64,000 bases of DNA, from the NCBI RefSeq assembly GCF_018130145.1, contig NZ_JAFCMB010000002.1:434001-498000 (forward strand), written 5' to 3'. A model generated the notes under the pieces. It saw only the letters and a list, made by a program, of their open reading frames with translations. It was not told the DNA's origin and did not search any database. The DNA is from Bradyrhizobium sp. AUGA SZCCT0176 (lineage in GTDB: Bacteria > Pseudomonadota > Alphaproteobacteria > Rhizobiales > Xanthobacteraceae). Made by a program: the position numbers and the translations under genes. Of this stretch, positions 48,873 through 58,159 are shown piece by piece; within the stretch, counting starts at the first letter, position 1, and each line of letters starts with the position of its first letter.

Positions 48873-49889
48873 TTACTGCGCCAAAGCGTTTTGTTTTGTC
48901 AGTTCGGCGCGAAGCTCGGTCATCGCCGCATCCGGGTCGCCGCCGGCTTTCTTGACATTGTCCGCCCAGGTCTTGACCAGCGGCTCGGACGCCTTCTTCC
49001 ACAGCGCGGTCTGCTCCGGCGATAGTTTGTAGACTTCGTGGTCGGGCAGCGCCTTGATCTTTGCGACACCGGAGTTCTCGTAGATGCCCCAGGGTTCGCC
49101 GACGCGGCCGGCGGCCTCGGTGTTGCAGTTGTTGTCGATCGCCTTCTTCTGGCGATCGGACATCTGGTTGTACTTGTCCTTGTTCATCACGAAGGCAAAG
49201 GTCGTGACATAGATCGGCGCCTCGATGTGATACTTCGTCACCTTGTCGATGCCGAACAGCAGCACCGATCCCCACGGGAAGGTGACGGCGTCGGCGACGC
49301 CGCGCTCGATAATGTCGCGGACCTCAGGCGCCGACGACTGCACGTTGGTGCCGCCGAGCAGGGTCACGTAATTCGCCATGGTGGCGTGGGCGGGACGGAT
49401 CTTCATGCCCTTGATGTCGTCGGGCACCACGATCTTCTTGGTGCGCGAATGGAACGTGGAGGGTGAGTGAATGAAGCCGAGGCAGAACTTGACGTCCTTC
49501 ATCTCCTTCTCGGCATATTTGCGGTACCAGGCGTCGAGCGCCATCGAGCCGCCCTTGGCGTCCGACATCAGGAACGGCAGTTCGCCGGCGCCGATGATCG
49601 GGAAGCGGCCAGGCTGGTAACCCGGATTGATGTAGGTGACGTCGGCGATGCCGTCGCGCGCCATGTCGTAATGGTCGAACGCCTTGCCGAGCTGCTGGGC
49701 CGGGAACACCTTGTATTTGATGGTGCCGCCGGATTCCTTTTCGACCGCGGAGCCCCAGTCTTCCAGCGCCTTCTGCAGCGGGTGCGACGCCGGCACCCAA
49801 TGCGACAATTTCAACTCGAAGTTTTTTTCCTGCGCCATCGCAGGCGTTACACTGGCAGCAAGCAGCAGCGCCAAAAACGCTTTTCTCAT
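48873..49889 (-). CDS. tarP: TRAP transporter binding protein (DctP/TarP type)
   Basis: The 338-residue periplasmic protein has a signal peptide ending A-M-A before Q-E-K-N-F-E-L-K-L-S. It contains the DctP-family segments L-G-K-A-F-D-H-Y-D, G-M-K-I-R-P-A-H-A-T and F-P-W-G-S-V-L. The arginine in K-I-R is the usual carboxylate-binding residue. The second ATG (49889) is preferred because GGGAG is 9 bases upstream of it and only 3 from the first. Position matches TarP of R. palustris, which binds coumarate, ferulate and caffeate. It is divergent from pobA. Confidence 0.87.
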   Translation of the reverse strand: MRKAFLALLLAASVTPAMAQEKNFELKLSHWVPASHPLQKALEDWGSAVEKESGGTIKYKVFPAQQLGKAFDHYDMARDGIADVTYINPGYQPGRFPIIGAGELPFLMSDAKGGSMALDAWYRKYAEKEMKDVKFCLGFIHSPSTFHSRTKKIVVPDDIKGMKIRPAHATMANYVTLLGGTNVQSSAPEVRDIIERGVADAVTFPWGSVLLFGIDKVTKYHIEAPIYVTTFAFVMNKDKYNQMSDRQKKAIDNNCNTEAAGRVGEPWGIYENSGVAKIKALPDHEVYKLSPEQTALWKKASEPLVKTWADNVKKAGGDPDAAMTELRAELTKQNALAQ

Positions 49890-49943
49890 CGACATTCTCT
49901 CCCTTTGCGCATGAAGGCGGGCTTGGCGCCCGGTCTCGTTATT

Positions 49944-49953
49944 TAACATGTTA
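49944..49953. promoter_or_regulatory. Small palindrome upstream of tarP
   Basis: TAACATGTTA is a perfect 10-bp palindrome, and the overlapping TTATATAGTT resembles half of the CouR-type motif. It lies 55 bases before the tarP ATG. It may be a weak fourth repressor site, but it does not fit GTTATA-N3-TATAAC. Confidence 0.35.
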
Positions 49954-50077
49954 TATAGTTGGTGCGGCTTTTCAAGCCGAGTTCGGTGCGGCGCTTCCAC
50001 GCGTCCGCCGACAGGACGGCCTTGCGGTGCAGCGCAACAAACGACAATCTTTCGCGCCAACGCTCTTTGCGAAAATT

Positions 50078-51327
<1,250 letters not shown>

Positions 51328-51345
51328 ACATTCGCGTGGTGGCTA

Positions 51346-51487
51346 TCCCTCATGGTGAGGAGCGCGTCTTCGCGCGTCTCCGGACGATGCTCCGCATCGC
51401 CGAGCGAACCATGAGGCCCGCGGCCCATCCTTCGAGACGCCGCTTCGCGGCTCCTCCAGCGACAACGGCGAAGCCGTTGCGCGGGGA
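51346..51487. repeat. Intergenic hairpin-rich repeat, family F
   Basis: The block has GAGGAGCGCGTCTTCGCGCGTCTC, then CATGAGGCCCGCGGCCCATC, GAGACGCCGCTTCGCGGCTC and CAACGGCGAAGCCGTTG. I recognise this as a common intergenic element type in Bradyrhizobium. It occupies most of the 335-base space between pobA and the thioesterase gene, in which I see no gene. Confidence 0.65.
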
Positions 51488-51662
51488 TGAGGCTGAGTTT
51501 GTTGCTGGCTCGGGTGACTCTGCCTGCGCTTACGACACAATCACGGCTCTGCCGCAGGCGTTTCAAACGGGTGCCGAAATCCCGTTTAAAACTTTGTAGG
51601 CGGTGACTTCGCAGGCGCGTTGCGTTCAATGACGAGAGACATCGTCAGCACGTGAGCCACAC

Positions 51663-52088
51663 ATGACCGCGACCGAAATCCCCGATGGTTTTGAGCTTCA
51701 CACCCGCAAGAGCCCACTCACCGAGCCATGGGAGCCGCTTTATGCCAAGCGGACCGACAAGGCCGTGGTCATCGGGCTGCGACTTGCAAAACCGCACACC
51801 AACGGCCGCGGCCTGATTCATGGCGGGCTGATCGCGGCCCTCTCCGACAACGCGATGGGCTATAGCTGCGCGCAGGCGACGAACTGGACGACGTCATTCG
51901 TGACGATCGGGCTCGCGGTTGACTTCGTCGGCACCGCGGAGGTCGGGCAATGGCTTGCGATCGAGACCGAGGTGATCAAGACCGGCCGCACGATTTGCTT
52001 TGCGCAGAGCCTGATCAAAGCCGACGACGTCGTGATCGCGCGGGCCAATGCGACGTTCCGCGTGGTGCCGAAGAAAGTTGATGCGTAG
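51663..52088 (+). CDS. PaaI-type hotdog thioesterase
   Basis: The 141-residue single-domain protein has the G-R-G-L-I-H-G-G-L-I-A-A-L-S-D-N-A-M-G motif of the PaaI/YdiI branch. The residues after H-G-G, including the aspartate, are the usual catalytic region. C-terminal strands carry T-I-G-L-A-V-D-F-V-G. It hydrolyses acyl- or aryl-CoA, but the substrate is not evident. It lies downstream of pobA on the same strand but across a 335-base gap containing a repeat, so probably has its own promoter. Confidence 0.85.
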   Translation: MTATEIPDGFELHTRKSPLTEPWEPLYAKRTDKAVVIGLRLAKPHTNGRGLIHGGLIAALSDNAMGYSCAQATNWTTSFVTIGLAVDFVGTAEVGQWLAIETEVIKTGRTICFAQSLIKADDVVIARANATFRVVPKKVDA

Positions 52089-52096
52089 GGGCTTAC

Positions 52097-52224
52097 CTCG
52101 TGTCCCGGGCGCGGTGCGGCGTTCTTTACGCCGCTCCGCAGAACCGGGACCCACGCGGAGAGATGGGCCCCGGCTCTGCAGCGCACCGCAAGCGCGCTGC
52201 GCTGCGCTGCGTCCGGGGCACGAG
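52097..52224. repeat. Intergenic palindromic repeat, family G
   Basis: CTCGTGTCCCGG and CCGGGGCACGAG ends, with inner GCGGTGCGGCG...CGCCGCTCCGC and GAACCGGGACCC/GGGCCCCGGCTC pairs. It separates convergent thioesterase and LysR genes. Confidence 0.75.
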
Positions 52225-52232
52225 ATTTCTGT

Positions 52233-53126
52233 CTAGCCAAAATGCCAATCCGCAGTCTCGGTCACGAGATCAATGAATGTCCGCACCTTGGCCGACAGCA
52301 GCCGCGAGGTCGGATAGACGATGTGGATCGGCAGCGCCGGCTGCTCGAATTCCGCCAGCACGATTCGGAGCCTTCCCGCCTTCAGTGAATCGGCGGCCTG
52401 ATAGGCCAGCACCCGGGTCAGGCCCCCGCCCGCTTCCGCATACTGGATCGCGGCGTCGGCGCTGTTGGAGGTAAACCGCGGCGTGCTCGAGACGCGGATC
52501 TCACGGCCTTCGGCGGCAAAGCGCCAGTCCGGTGCGGCGGTCATGGCGCCGAAATGGATGGTATCGTGCGTAGCGATCGCCTCCGGCGTTTTGGGCTCCC
52601 CGCGCCGCTTGAGATAATCCTTCGAGGCCACCACGATCCGCCGCATCTCGCCGACATGGCGCGCGACCAGCGTCGAGTCCGGCAAATGGCCGATCCGCAC
52701 CGCGAGGTCGACGCCCTCTTCCACCAGATTGATCATGCGGTCCGATAGCCTGAGATCCGCCGAGACGTCGGGATAGCGTTTCAGATAGGCCGTCATCACA
52801 GGGCTGACGTGAAGCCGGCCAAAGCCGTTCGGGGCGGATACCGCCAGCCGGCCGCCCGGCCTGGTGCGCTCGCCCTCGGCGGCGCTTTCGGCTTCCTCGA
52901 CATCACTGAGGATCTGGCGGGCGCGCTCGAGGTAACGGGCGCCGGTATCCGTGAGCGTCAGGGATCGGGTGGTCCGCTGCAGCAGCCGGGCGCCGAGACG
53001 GTCCTCCAGCGCCGCGATCAGCCGCGTCACGCCTGATGGCGACAGCCCTAGCTTGCGCGCGGCAGGGGCAAAGCCCTGCAAATCGGCGACGGTGACAAAG
53101 GCCTGCATGGCTTCGATACGGTCCAT
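52233..53126 (-). CDS. LysR family transcriptional regulator
   Basis: This 297-residue regulator has an N-terminal winged helix (about 1-60: G-F-A-P-A-A-R-K-L-G-L-S-P-S-G-V-T-R-L-I-A-A-L-E). A type 2 periplasmic-binding effector domain follows, with R-I-G-H-L-P-D-S-T-L-V-A-R and a C-terminal P-T-S-R-L-L-S-A-K-V-R-T-F-I-D segment. It belongs to the large group near CrgA/DhcR-type regulators. It is divergent from the flavin-binding-like gene, across 126 bases with the palindrome TATTGCAATA at 53142-53151, and is likely to control it. Confidence 0.9.
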   Translation of the reverse strand: MDRIEAMQAFVTVADLQGFAPAARKLGLSPSGVTRLIAALEDRLGARLLQRTTRSLTLTDTGARYLERARQILSDVEEAESAAEGERTRPGGRLAVSAPNGFGRLHVSPVMTAYLKRYPDVSADLRLSDRMINLVEEGVDLAVRIGHLPDSTLVARHVGEMRRIVVASKDYLKRRGEPKTPEAIATHDTIHFGAMTAAPDWRFAAEGREIRVSSTPRFTSNSADAAIQYAEAGGGLTRVLAYQAADSLKAGRLRIVLAEFEQPALPIHIVYPTSRLLSAKVRTFIDLVTETADWHFG

Positions 53127-53252
53127 GCCAATTATTTCATATATTGCAATAGTGTCGTGTCAATCGGGATGATTGTTTTAAATTCGGGAGATAGCATCTT
53201 ATTGACCAGCAGAGGCGCACCGGCGCCATCGAACTTGGCAGGAGCAACTCCA

Positions 53253-53882
53253 ATGTCAGACGTTCACACCTATTCCAGCGACGTTGCCTTCACCCCGGCG
53301 GTGAAGGCGGTGCAGTCGCGCAAGGGATCGCGCGACGCCTATGCCCGCGTCGAACAGAACGGCGGCTGGCGCACCGAGATCGATGAAAACCTCGCGGGCT
53401 TCCTGGGCGAAACCAACAGTTTCTATTTCGCCACCGCCTCGGGCGCCGGCCACCCCTACATCCAGCATCGCGGCGGCCCGAAGGGCTTTGTCAAAATCAT
53501 CGACAAGAACACGATCGCGTTCGCCGATTACAGCGGCAACCGGCAATACATCACGCAAGGCAATCTCTCGGAGAACCCGCAAGCGCATATCTTCGTGATG
53601 GACTATGCGCACCGGAGGCGCGTCAAGATCTGGGGCGAGGCGCGCGTGGTCGATGACGACCCGGCACTGACGCAGGCGTTGATGCCGAAGGGCTATAAGG
53701 CGCGGCCCGAACAAGTCATCCTGTTCCGGATTTCGGCGTGGGACACCAATTGTCCGCAGCACATCCCGCAAAAATTCGACGCGGGCGACGTTGCGACGGC
53801 CTTGGCCTCTCGCGACGCCCGCATCGCCGAACTTGAAGCGGAACTGGCCGCATTGAAGGGCCAGCCTGCATCGAGGACCTGA
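53253..53882 (+). CDS. Pyridoxamine 5'-phosphate oxidase-like flavin-binding protein
   Basis: From ATG 53253 (GGAG 9 bases upstream) the protein has 209 residues. The split-barrel domain includes F-Y-F-A-T-A-S-G-A-G-H-P-Y-I-Q-H-R-G-G-P, I-A-F-A-D-Y-S-G-N-R-Q-Y and R-R-V-K-I-W-G-E-A-R-V-V, typical of pyridoxamine 5'-phosphate oxidase family proteins that bind FMN or F420-like cofactors. A C-terminal helical tail (about 175-205: D-A-R-I-A-E-L-E-A-E-L-A-A-L) may form a coiled coil. It is not a vitamin B6 enzyme by length or motif. The reaction is unknown. Confidence 0.82.
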   Translation: MSDVHTYSSDVAFTPAVKAVQSRKGSRDAYARVEQNGGWRTEIDENLAGFLGETNSFYFATASGAGHPYIQHRGGPKGFVKIIDKNTIAFADYSGNRQYITQGNLSENPQAHIFVMDYAHRRRVKIWGEARVVDDDPALTQALMPKGYKARPEQVILFRISAWDTNCPQHIPQKFDAGDVATALASRDARIAELEAELAALKGQPASRT

Positions 53883-54017
53883 GCGGTGCACTCATAAATC
53901 GATCATGTCCGTTTGGCCGCCAGGCGCGGTAGTATCAGGCTGAAGCGGCCCGGACCTGGAAACCGGAAACCTTCGCACCCGCTGGACGACCAGGCGAACA
54001 TTCAAGGGGAGACGCCA

Positions 54018-54863
54018 TTGCCTGGAACAGTCACTTCCCGAGCCGCGGCATTGCTGATGCTCTGGAGCGGCGTAGGTGCGCTGATGGCTGACGCATGGGC
54101 GACACCGCTGGAGCGCGTAGAGTTTGAAAGCGCCTCTCAGCGGCTCGTTTCAGGCACGCTCATTCCGGGCGAGCGCATCCAGGGCGATCTGGCCAAGCCC
54201 GATGGCGCAGGGCCTTTTCCCGCGGTCGTCGGACTGCACGGCTGTGCCGGGATGCACGACACGACAAAGCAAAAATTGACCGATGAACTTGTCGCCCGGG
54301 GCTATGTCGTCCTGCTCGTCGACAGCTACGCAACGCGACTTGGTACCGATCACGCCTGCACATCAAGCGCGTTTGCCACCTTCGTCAGGCGCAGGCCGGA
54401 TGCTTACGGGGCGCTCGTCTTCCTGGCTGGGCAAACCTTCGTCGATCCGCGCCGTGTGGCTGCGGTCGGCTTCTCGGCAGGCGCTCGGGTTGCCCTCTCT
54501 GTGGCGGAGCCCAATTCGTTCGAACTGTTCGGCCCTCCAAGCACTCTGCAGTTCCGGGCGGCGGCGGCGTTCTATCCTCCGTGTCAACAGGCCATGGCGC
54601 GTCCGGGGATACCCACGCTCATTTTCACCGGGGCCCTCGACGATTGGACGCCGGCGGCAGACTGCTCCGGTAAGATCGCCAGCTGGGGCAACGACGGGCC
54701 GCCAGTCGAGCTCGTTGTCTATCCCGGCGCGTACCATGGATTCTATTACCCGCACCTGAAGCCCGGCACGACCCTGTTTGGTCACTGGCTGGAATACGAC
54801 GGCGAGGCAGCGGGCAATGCAAGTCAGCGCCTGCACCGGTTTCTCGATCGCCATCTCAACTGA
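54018..54863 (+). CDS. Secreted dienelactone hydrolase-like alpha/beta hydrolase
   Basis: A TTG start at 54018, with GGGGAG 7 bases upstream, gives 281 residues beginning with a signal peptide (about 1-27). The hydrolase domain has V-G-L-H-G-C-A-G-M-H (oxyanion region), nucleophile motif G-F-S-A-G-A, acid loop G-A-L-D-D-W-T-P and the histidine in Y-P-G-A-Y-H-G-F. Dienelactone hydrolases use cysteine as nucleophile. The serine here suggests an esterase or peptidase-like activity. The substrate is unknown. It starts 135 bases after the previous gene. Confidence 0.78.
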   Translation: MPGTVTSRAAALLMLWSGVGALMADAWATPLERVEFESASQRLVSGTLIPGERIQGDLAKPDGAGPFPAVVGLHGCAGMHDTTKQKLTDELVARGYVVLLVDSYATRLGTDHACTSSAFATFVRRRPDAYGALVFLAGQTFVDPRRVAAVGFSAGARVALSVAEPNSFELFGPPSTLQFRAAAAFYPPCQQAMARPGIPTLIFTGALDDWTPAADCSGKIASWGNDGPPVELVVYPGAYHGFYYPHLKPGTTLFGHWLEYDGEAAGNASQRLHRFLDRHLN

Positions 54864-54966
54864 GGGCATGCCGATAGCGGCAACGGAGGCTCGTCCAGCT
54901 GGCATCCATGCGCGTATGGTTGCGCTAACGGGCCCACGTCAGAGCAAGTTCGGCTGGACCCACAAT

Positions 54967-54999
54967 GAAAAACTCGCCCGTTTCGTCTACGGGCGAGTT
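54967..54999 (-). terminator. Rho-independent terminator of the His-rich gene
   Basis: On the minus strand AACTCGCCCG and CGGGCGAGTT form a 10-bp perfect stem with a 9-base loop, followed by TTTC. It lies 17 bases past the stop of the His-rich gene. Confidence 0.85.
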
Positions 55000-55015
55000 C
55001 TTACGCGTCAGCCGA

Positions 55016-55309
55016 TCAATAGACCGAGCAAACGTTGATCACACCGTACGAGGTCACCCGCCAGCAGCCGTAGCCATGGGCGTGATGATGATGACCGTGA
55101 TGGTGGTGGCCGTGGTGGTGATGGCCATGATGATGGTGGCCATGATGGTGATGGCCGTGGTGATGGCCGTGATGGCCATGGCCACCGTGCCCGCCGTGGC
55201 CACCATGCCCGTGCCCACCAGCGAACGCCGCGCTATTGATAGACAGCGAGGCAGTGCTCAGAGCGAGAACTGCAATCGCCGAAACAATGAGCTTCTTGAT
55301 CTTCGTCAT
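55016..55309 (-). CDS. Secreted histidine-rich protein
   Basis: The 97-residue protein has a signal peptide ending A-F-A (about residue 29). A G-G-H-G-H-G-G stretch follows, then about six H-H-H-H-G repeats. The end is G-Y-G-C-W-R-V-T-S-Y-G-V-I-N-V-C-S-V-Y, where two cysteines may form a disulfide. The start at 55309 has GGGAG 7 bases upstream, while the ATG at 55315 is too close to it. Such His tracts bind Ni, Zn, Cu or Co. A periplasmic metal store or buffer is likely but unproven. It has its own terminator and is divergent from the orphan binding protein. Confidence 0.8.
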   Translation of the reverse strand: MTKIKKLIVSAIAVLALSTASLSINSAAFAGGHGHGGHGGHGGHGHHGHHHGHHHHGHHHHGHHHHGHHHHGHHHHAHGYGCWRVTSYGVINVCSVY

Positions 55310-55689
55310 AGTCATTCTCCCGATTGGTGCAGCGCGAGTACCGCCTGCTGTGATCGGGAACGTAGCCAAGCTCAAAGTCGCGCGATGTGACGGAGATCAC
55401 TCAGGCCGCTGGAGCGTGCCGGTCCTACCCGGCACGCCGGAGATGCGGAGTATTGGCTTCGCGTCATTCGCGGCGGTTTGATCGAACGCCGGCGACTTCC
55501 GGTCTACCCCCGCCAAACATCGCGCGGCTGCGTGCGCGCCACGACACCTCTGACGGTTTGCAACCTGATTTGTAACCAGGGTGCCGAAGCCTCACGCGCC
55601 GCTTTCCGGTCCTTGATCCAGATCAAGTTGATCGCCTTCAATCTGCCTTGAAATCCAGCTGCACTTCTTTTTGTAATTGAGTTCATCCG
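55310..55689. other. Divergent control region between the His-rich gene and the orphan binding protein
   Basis: This is a 380-base region with no supported gene. It must contain the promoter of the His-rich gene at its left end and, at the right, the FixK box with a TGAAAT -10-like element (55649) for the binding-protein gene. Confidence 0.6.
55613..55626 (+). promoter_or_regulatory. Perfect FixK/FNR box
   Basis: TTGAT-CCAG-ATCAA is an exact match to the FNR/FixK consensus TTGAT-N4-ATCAA. If centred at -41.5, transcription would start near 55661, 29 bases before the ATG of the binding-protein gene, with TGAAAT at about -12 to -7. Confidence 0.75.
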
Positions 55690-56910
55690 ATGCATATCTG
55701 GATCCGAACACCGATTGCGATCGTGGTGGCGCTCGCGTCTTTGGGCGCGATCACCGAGCGGGTGCGCGAGCCTGATGTCACCGACACTGAAATTCGCATA
55801 GGGAACGTTATGCCCTATAGCGGGAATTTGGAGGCGTTCGGAGCGATTGGAAAGGCCGAAGCCGCGTATTTTGAGATGATCAACGAGCGTGGCGGGATCA
55901 ACGGCCGCAAGGTGCGCTTCATCTCCCGTGACGACAAATCCAATCCGTCGACCGCCCTGGAACTTACACGCGACCTGATCGAGACAGAGAATGTCTTGCT
56001 GATGTTCGGTTCTTTCGGAACTCCGGGGAATTTTGCCGTCCGCACATACCTGAACGAGCGGCAAATTCCTCAACTCTTTGTCGCCTCCGGAGACGATCAT
56101 TTGAGCGATCCAACCCTGTTCCCCTGGACAATGGGCTGGCAACCCTCGATTCGAGAAGAGGGGCGCATCTACGCCAACTACATCCAGGCGTTCTACCCCG
56201 GAAAAAGGATCGTCGCGCTTTGGCAGAACGATCATTTTGGTCGTGAACTGTTCAGGGGGCTGCAAGACGGGCTCGGGGACATCGCCCGGATGATCAAGGT
56301 CGACATCGCCTACGATGTCGCAGACGAGCATCTGGGCACACACGTATCGGTCCTGAAGCGATCAGGCGCCGAGATTTTTGTATTTGCGGGCGCGCCTGCG
56401 GACCTGACGAAAGTGATCCGAAGCGCGGCGGAACTGAACTGGCACCCGGTGTTCCTGCTGAACCACATGTCGTCGTCGATTGCGACGGTGCTAAAGCCTG
56501 CCGGCCCGGAAAAGGCCCTGGGAGTCATCACCGCTACCTTCCTGAAGGATGCCAATGATCCGGTCTGGAAGGACGAACAAGCCGTCAAGGACTGGCAGAC
56601 TTTCATTGAAAAATACAACCGGGCCGGAGGCAACGACGACAGTGCCGCCATGTTCGGCTACGCGGCCGCCGAGACACTCGCCCAGGTGCTCAGACAATGC
56701 GGCGATGACCTGTCTCGCGACAACGTCATGAAGCAGGCAGCGGCCCTCGAAGACTACCAGGGCTCGATCTTGCTACCCGGAATCAAAATCAACACTGGAC
56801 GTTGGGATTTCCGGCCGATCAAACACCTGCGACTGGTTCAATTCGACGGCCGTAGCTGGCAACCGATCGGCGACGTGCTCGAAACGGCTTTCTCCCGGGC
56901 CCAAAAATAG
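55690..56910 (+). CDS. Orphan ABC substrate-binding protein, fourth paralogue
   Basis: The 406-residue protein aligns end to end with the three tandem binding proteins at 28-32 kb. It shares D-T-E-I-R-I-G-N-V-M-P-Y-S-G, P-Q-L-F-V-A-S-G, F-P-W-T-M-G-W-Q-P, N-D-H-F-G-R-E-L and D-N-V-M-K-Q-A-A. Overall it is much more diverged, lacking for example the S-A-Y-G loop and the K-Y-D-T-G mature start. Its N-terminus is short and only weakly signal-like (residues 1-22). No permease or ATPase gene is near. The perfect FixK box upstream implies induction at low oxygen. It may act as an alternative receptor for the Liv-type channel. Confidence 0.85.
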   Translation: MHIWIRTPIAIVVALASLGAITERVREPDVTDTEIRIGNVMPYSGNLEAFGAIGKAEAAYFEMINERGGINGRKVRFISRDDKSNPSTALELTRDLIETENVLLMFGSFGTPGNFAVRTYLNERQIPQLFVASGDDHLSDPTLFPWTMGWQPSIREEGRIYANYIQAFYPGKRIVALWQNDHFGRELFRGLQDGLGDIARMIKVDIAYDVADEHLGTHVSVLKRSGAEIFVFAGAPADLTKVIRSAAELNWHPVFLLNHMSSSIATVLKPAGPEKALGVITATFLKDANDPVWKDEQAVKDWQTFIEKYNRAGGNDDSAAMFGYAAAETLAQVLRQCGDDLSRDNVMKQAAALEDYQGSILLPGIKINTGRWDFRPIKHLRLVQFDGRSWQPIGDVLETAFSRAQK

Positions 56911-56997
56911 CTGCGTGCGGGCGAAACAACAGACCAATTTGCGTCGGAGAAACGGACGACGCGCAATCCCGCCCGTCGCCGATCTCAGAGTTCATCC

Positions 56998-57729
56998 TTA
57001 CGCAGCCTCCTGCTGCAGCGGCGCCCAGCCGAATTCGGGATAATATCGCAGCATCATCCGGTCGACATAGGCGGTCAGGTTGCCGAACTTCTCGGTCTGC
57101 TGCCGCAGCGGCGATTCGAAGTACGGCGTCAGGATGCCGGCAATCGCACCGAAGGCGGTGGCATCGGTGCCGCAAGGCGTGTCGCCAAACAGATAGGGCT
57201 TGTCGCCGAGCTGAACCGACAGCGCAAACAGCGAGCGGACCGCAAGGTCGACATCCTCTTCCGGAGCGTGGCGGCCGAGACCGCTCAGCAAGTAGTTCTC
57301 CGCCACCCGGAACTGCGCGTCCTCGCGCAGCTTCTCACGCAGGTGATCCGGCGCGCCGTCGAAGAAGTGCGCCGGCCCCTTGGCGAAATTCTCGGTATCG
57401 ACCCAGCGGGCGCCGACCAGCGCCCAATAGACATGGTGCTCGATCATCCGCTCGAACGCCCAGGCTTGCGCCCGCGCCTGCAGCGACAGCGGCGCGTCGA
57501 AATCGAAGCCGTACTTGCCCTCGATATGGGCGCGGATGAAGGTGGAATCGGCGATGCTCTCGGCCTCGTCGACGATGTATGGCAGCTGCCCCTTGGGCGA
57601 GGCCGGCGGCATCGCCTTCTCCTTGCGATAGGCAAGTCCAGCCATCTTCAGCTGGACCTCGGTCTTGGTCACAAAGGGGCTGATTTCCGGCAAGCCAAAG
57701 CCGGTGCCGAAGCCATAAAGCGTGATCAT
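56998..57729 (-). CDS. Metaxin/FaxA-like glutathione S-transferase family protein
   Basis: ATG 57729, with AGGAG 8 bases upstream, gives 243 residues. The N-terminal part (M-I-T-L-Y-G-F-G...G-L-P-E-I-S-P-F-V-T-K-T-E-V-Q-L-K) is the divergent thioredoxin-like domain of the GST_N_4 type. The C-terminal helical half has G-D-K-P-Y-L-F-G-D-T-P-C-G-T-D-A-T-A-F-G, typical of GST_C_6 proteins related to metaxin and Failed axon connections. Catalytic activity is uncertain because the glutathione-site residues are not conserved. A small possible gene lies upstream on the same strand. Confidence 0.82.
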   Translation of the reverse strand: MITLYGFGTGFGLPEISPFVTKTEVQLKMAGLAYRKEKAMPPASPKGQLPYIVDEAESIADSTFIRAHIEGKYGFDFDAPLSLQARAQAWAFERMIEHHVYWALVGARWVDTENFAKGPAHFFDGAPDHLREKLREDAQFRVAENYLLSGLGRHAPEEDVDLAVRSLFALSVQLGDKPYLFGDTPCGTDATAFGAIAGILTPYFESPLRQQTEKFGNLTAYVDRMMLRYYPEFGWAPLQQEAA

Positions 57730-57796
57730 CCGAAAAACTCCTGATTTCCTCAAGAACGTGGGGGAAGCCTAATGGCGCCCTGCTGCCACCGTGGTG

Positions 57797-58045
57797 TCAG
57801 CAGCAGCAATGCCGGCCGCGACCTTCCTCTTCCCGCGGCGCACGACGCCCGCGGGCCCACGACAGCAACTGCCCTTGCGCAAAGCCGCACATTGCTGTGA
57901 ATGAACGCCATGCCAGCTCGACCATCGCCCAGCGCAGATCTGACGTGACGCAGTGGATGGAAACCAGCTGTTCCAGGGCGAAGGCCTGGGTATTCGTAAG
58001 ACGCCTGCGGCTTCCCAGGGGACCAAATTCGCTGAAAATCGTCAT
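57797..58045 (-). CDS. Possible small protein divergent from the WYL regulator
   Basis: This is an 82-residue reading frame starting M-T-I-F-S-E-F-G-P-L-G-S-R-R-R. AAGGGAA lies about 8 bases upstream of the ATG. The middle (W-A-M-V-E-L-A-W-R-S-F-T-A-M-C-G-F-A-Q-G-Q-L-L) could be an amphipathic helix, and the end is basic and ends H-C-C-C. I recognise no family. It lies between the GST gene and a divergent YafY-type regulator. Such regulators often act on the neighbouring gene, so expression is plausible but coding is unproven. Confidence 0.4.
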   Translation of the reverse strand: MTIFSEFGPLGSRRRLTNTQAFALEQLVSIHCVTSDLRWAMVELAWRSFTAMCGFAQGQLLSWARGRRAPREEEGRGRHCCC

Positions 58046-58159
58046 GGACAAATTCCCTTCAGTTGAGGTGTTGTCCCGATATACCGACCCCCTGCTGCCA
58101 ACATGCTGTCAGCATCAGCCAGGCGGGCTTACGAAAAGAGCCAAGAAAAGAGACTCGCC

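Noticed and set aside
46878..49025. A 715-codon frame covering the TRAP genes on the opposite strand
   Set aside because: It is almost entirely His, Asp, Arg and Gln, the mirror of hydrophobic membrane-protein codons, so it is a compositional artefact.
49944..49960. A fourth full CouR-type operator at tarP
   Set aside because: Only one GTTATA half-site is present. The TAACATGTTA palindrome has different spacing, so it is listed as a weak site and not counted in the motif set.
53142..53151. TATTGCAATA as a defined LysR box
   Set aside because: It is a short palindrome in a divergent LysR promoter, but the T-N11-A pattern around it is not distinctive enough to call an operator.
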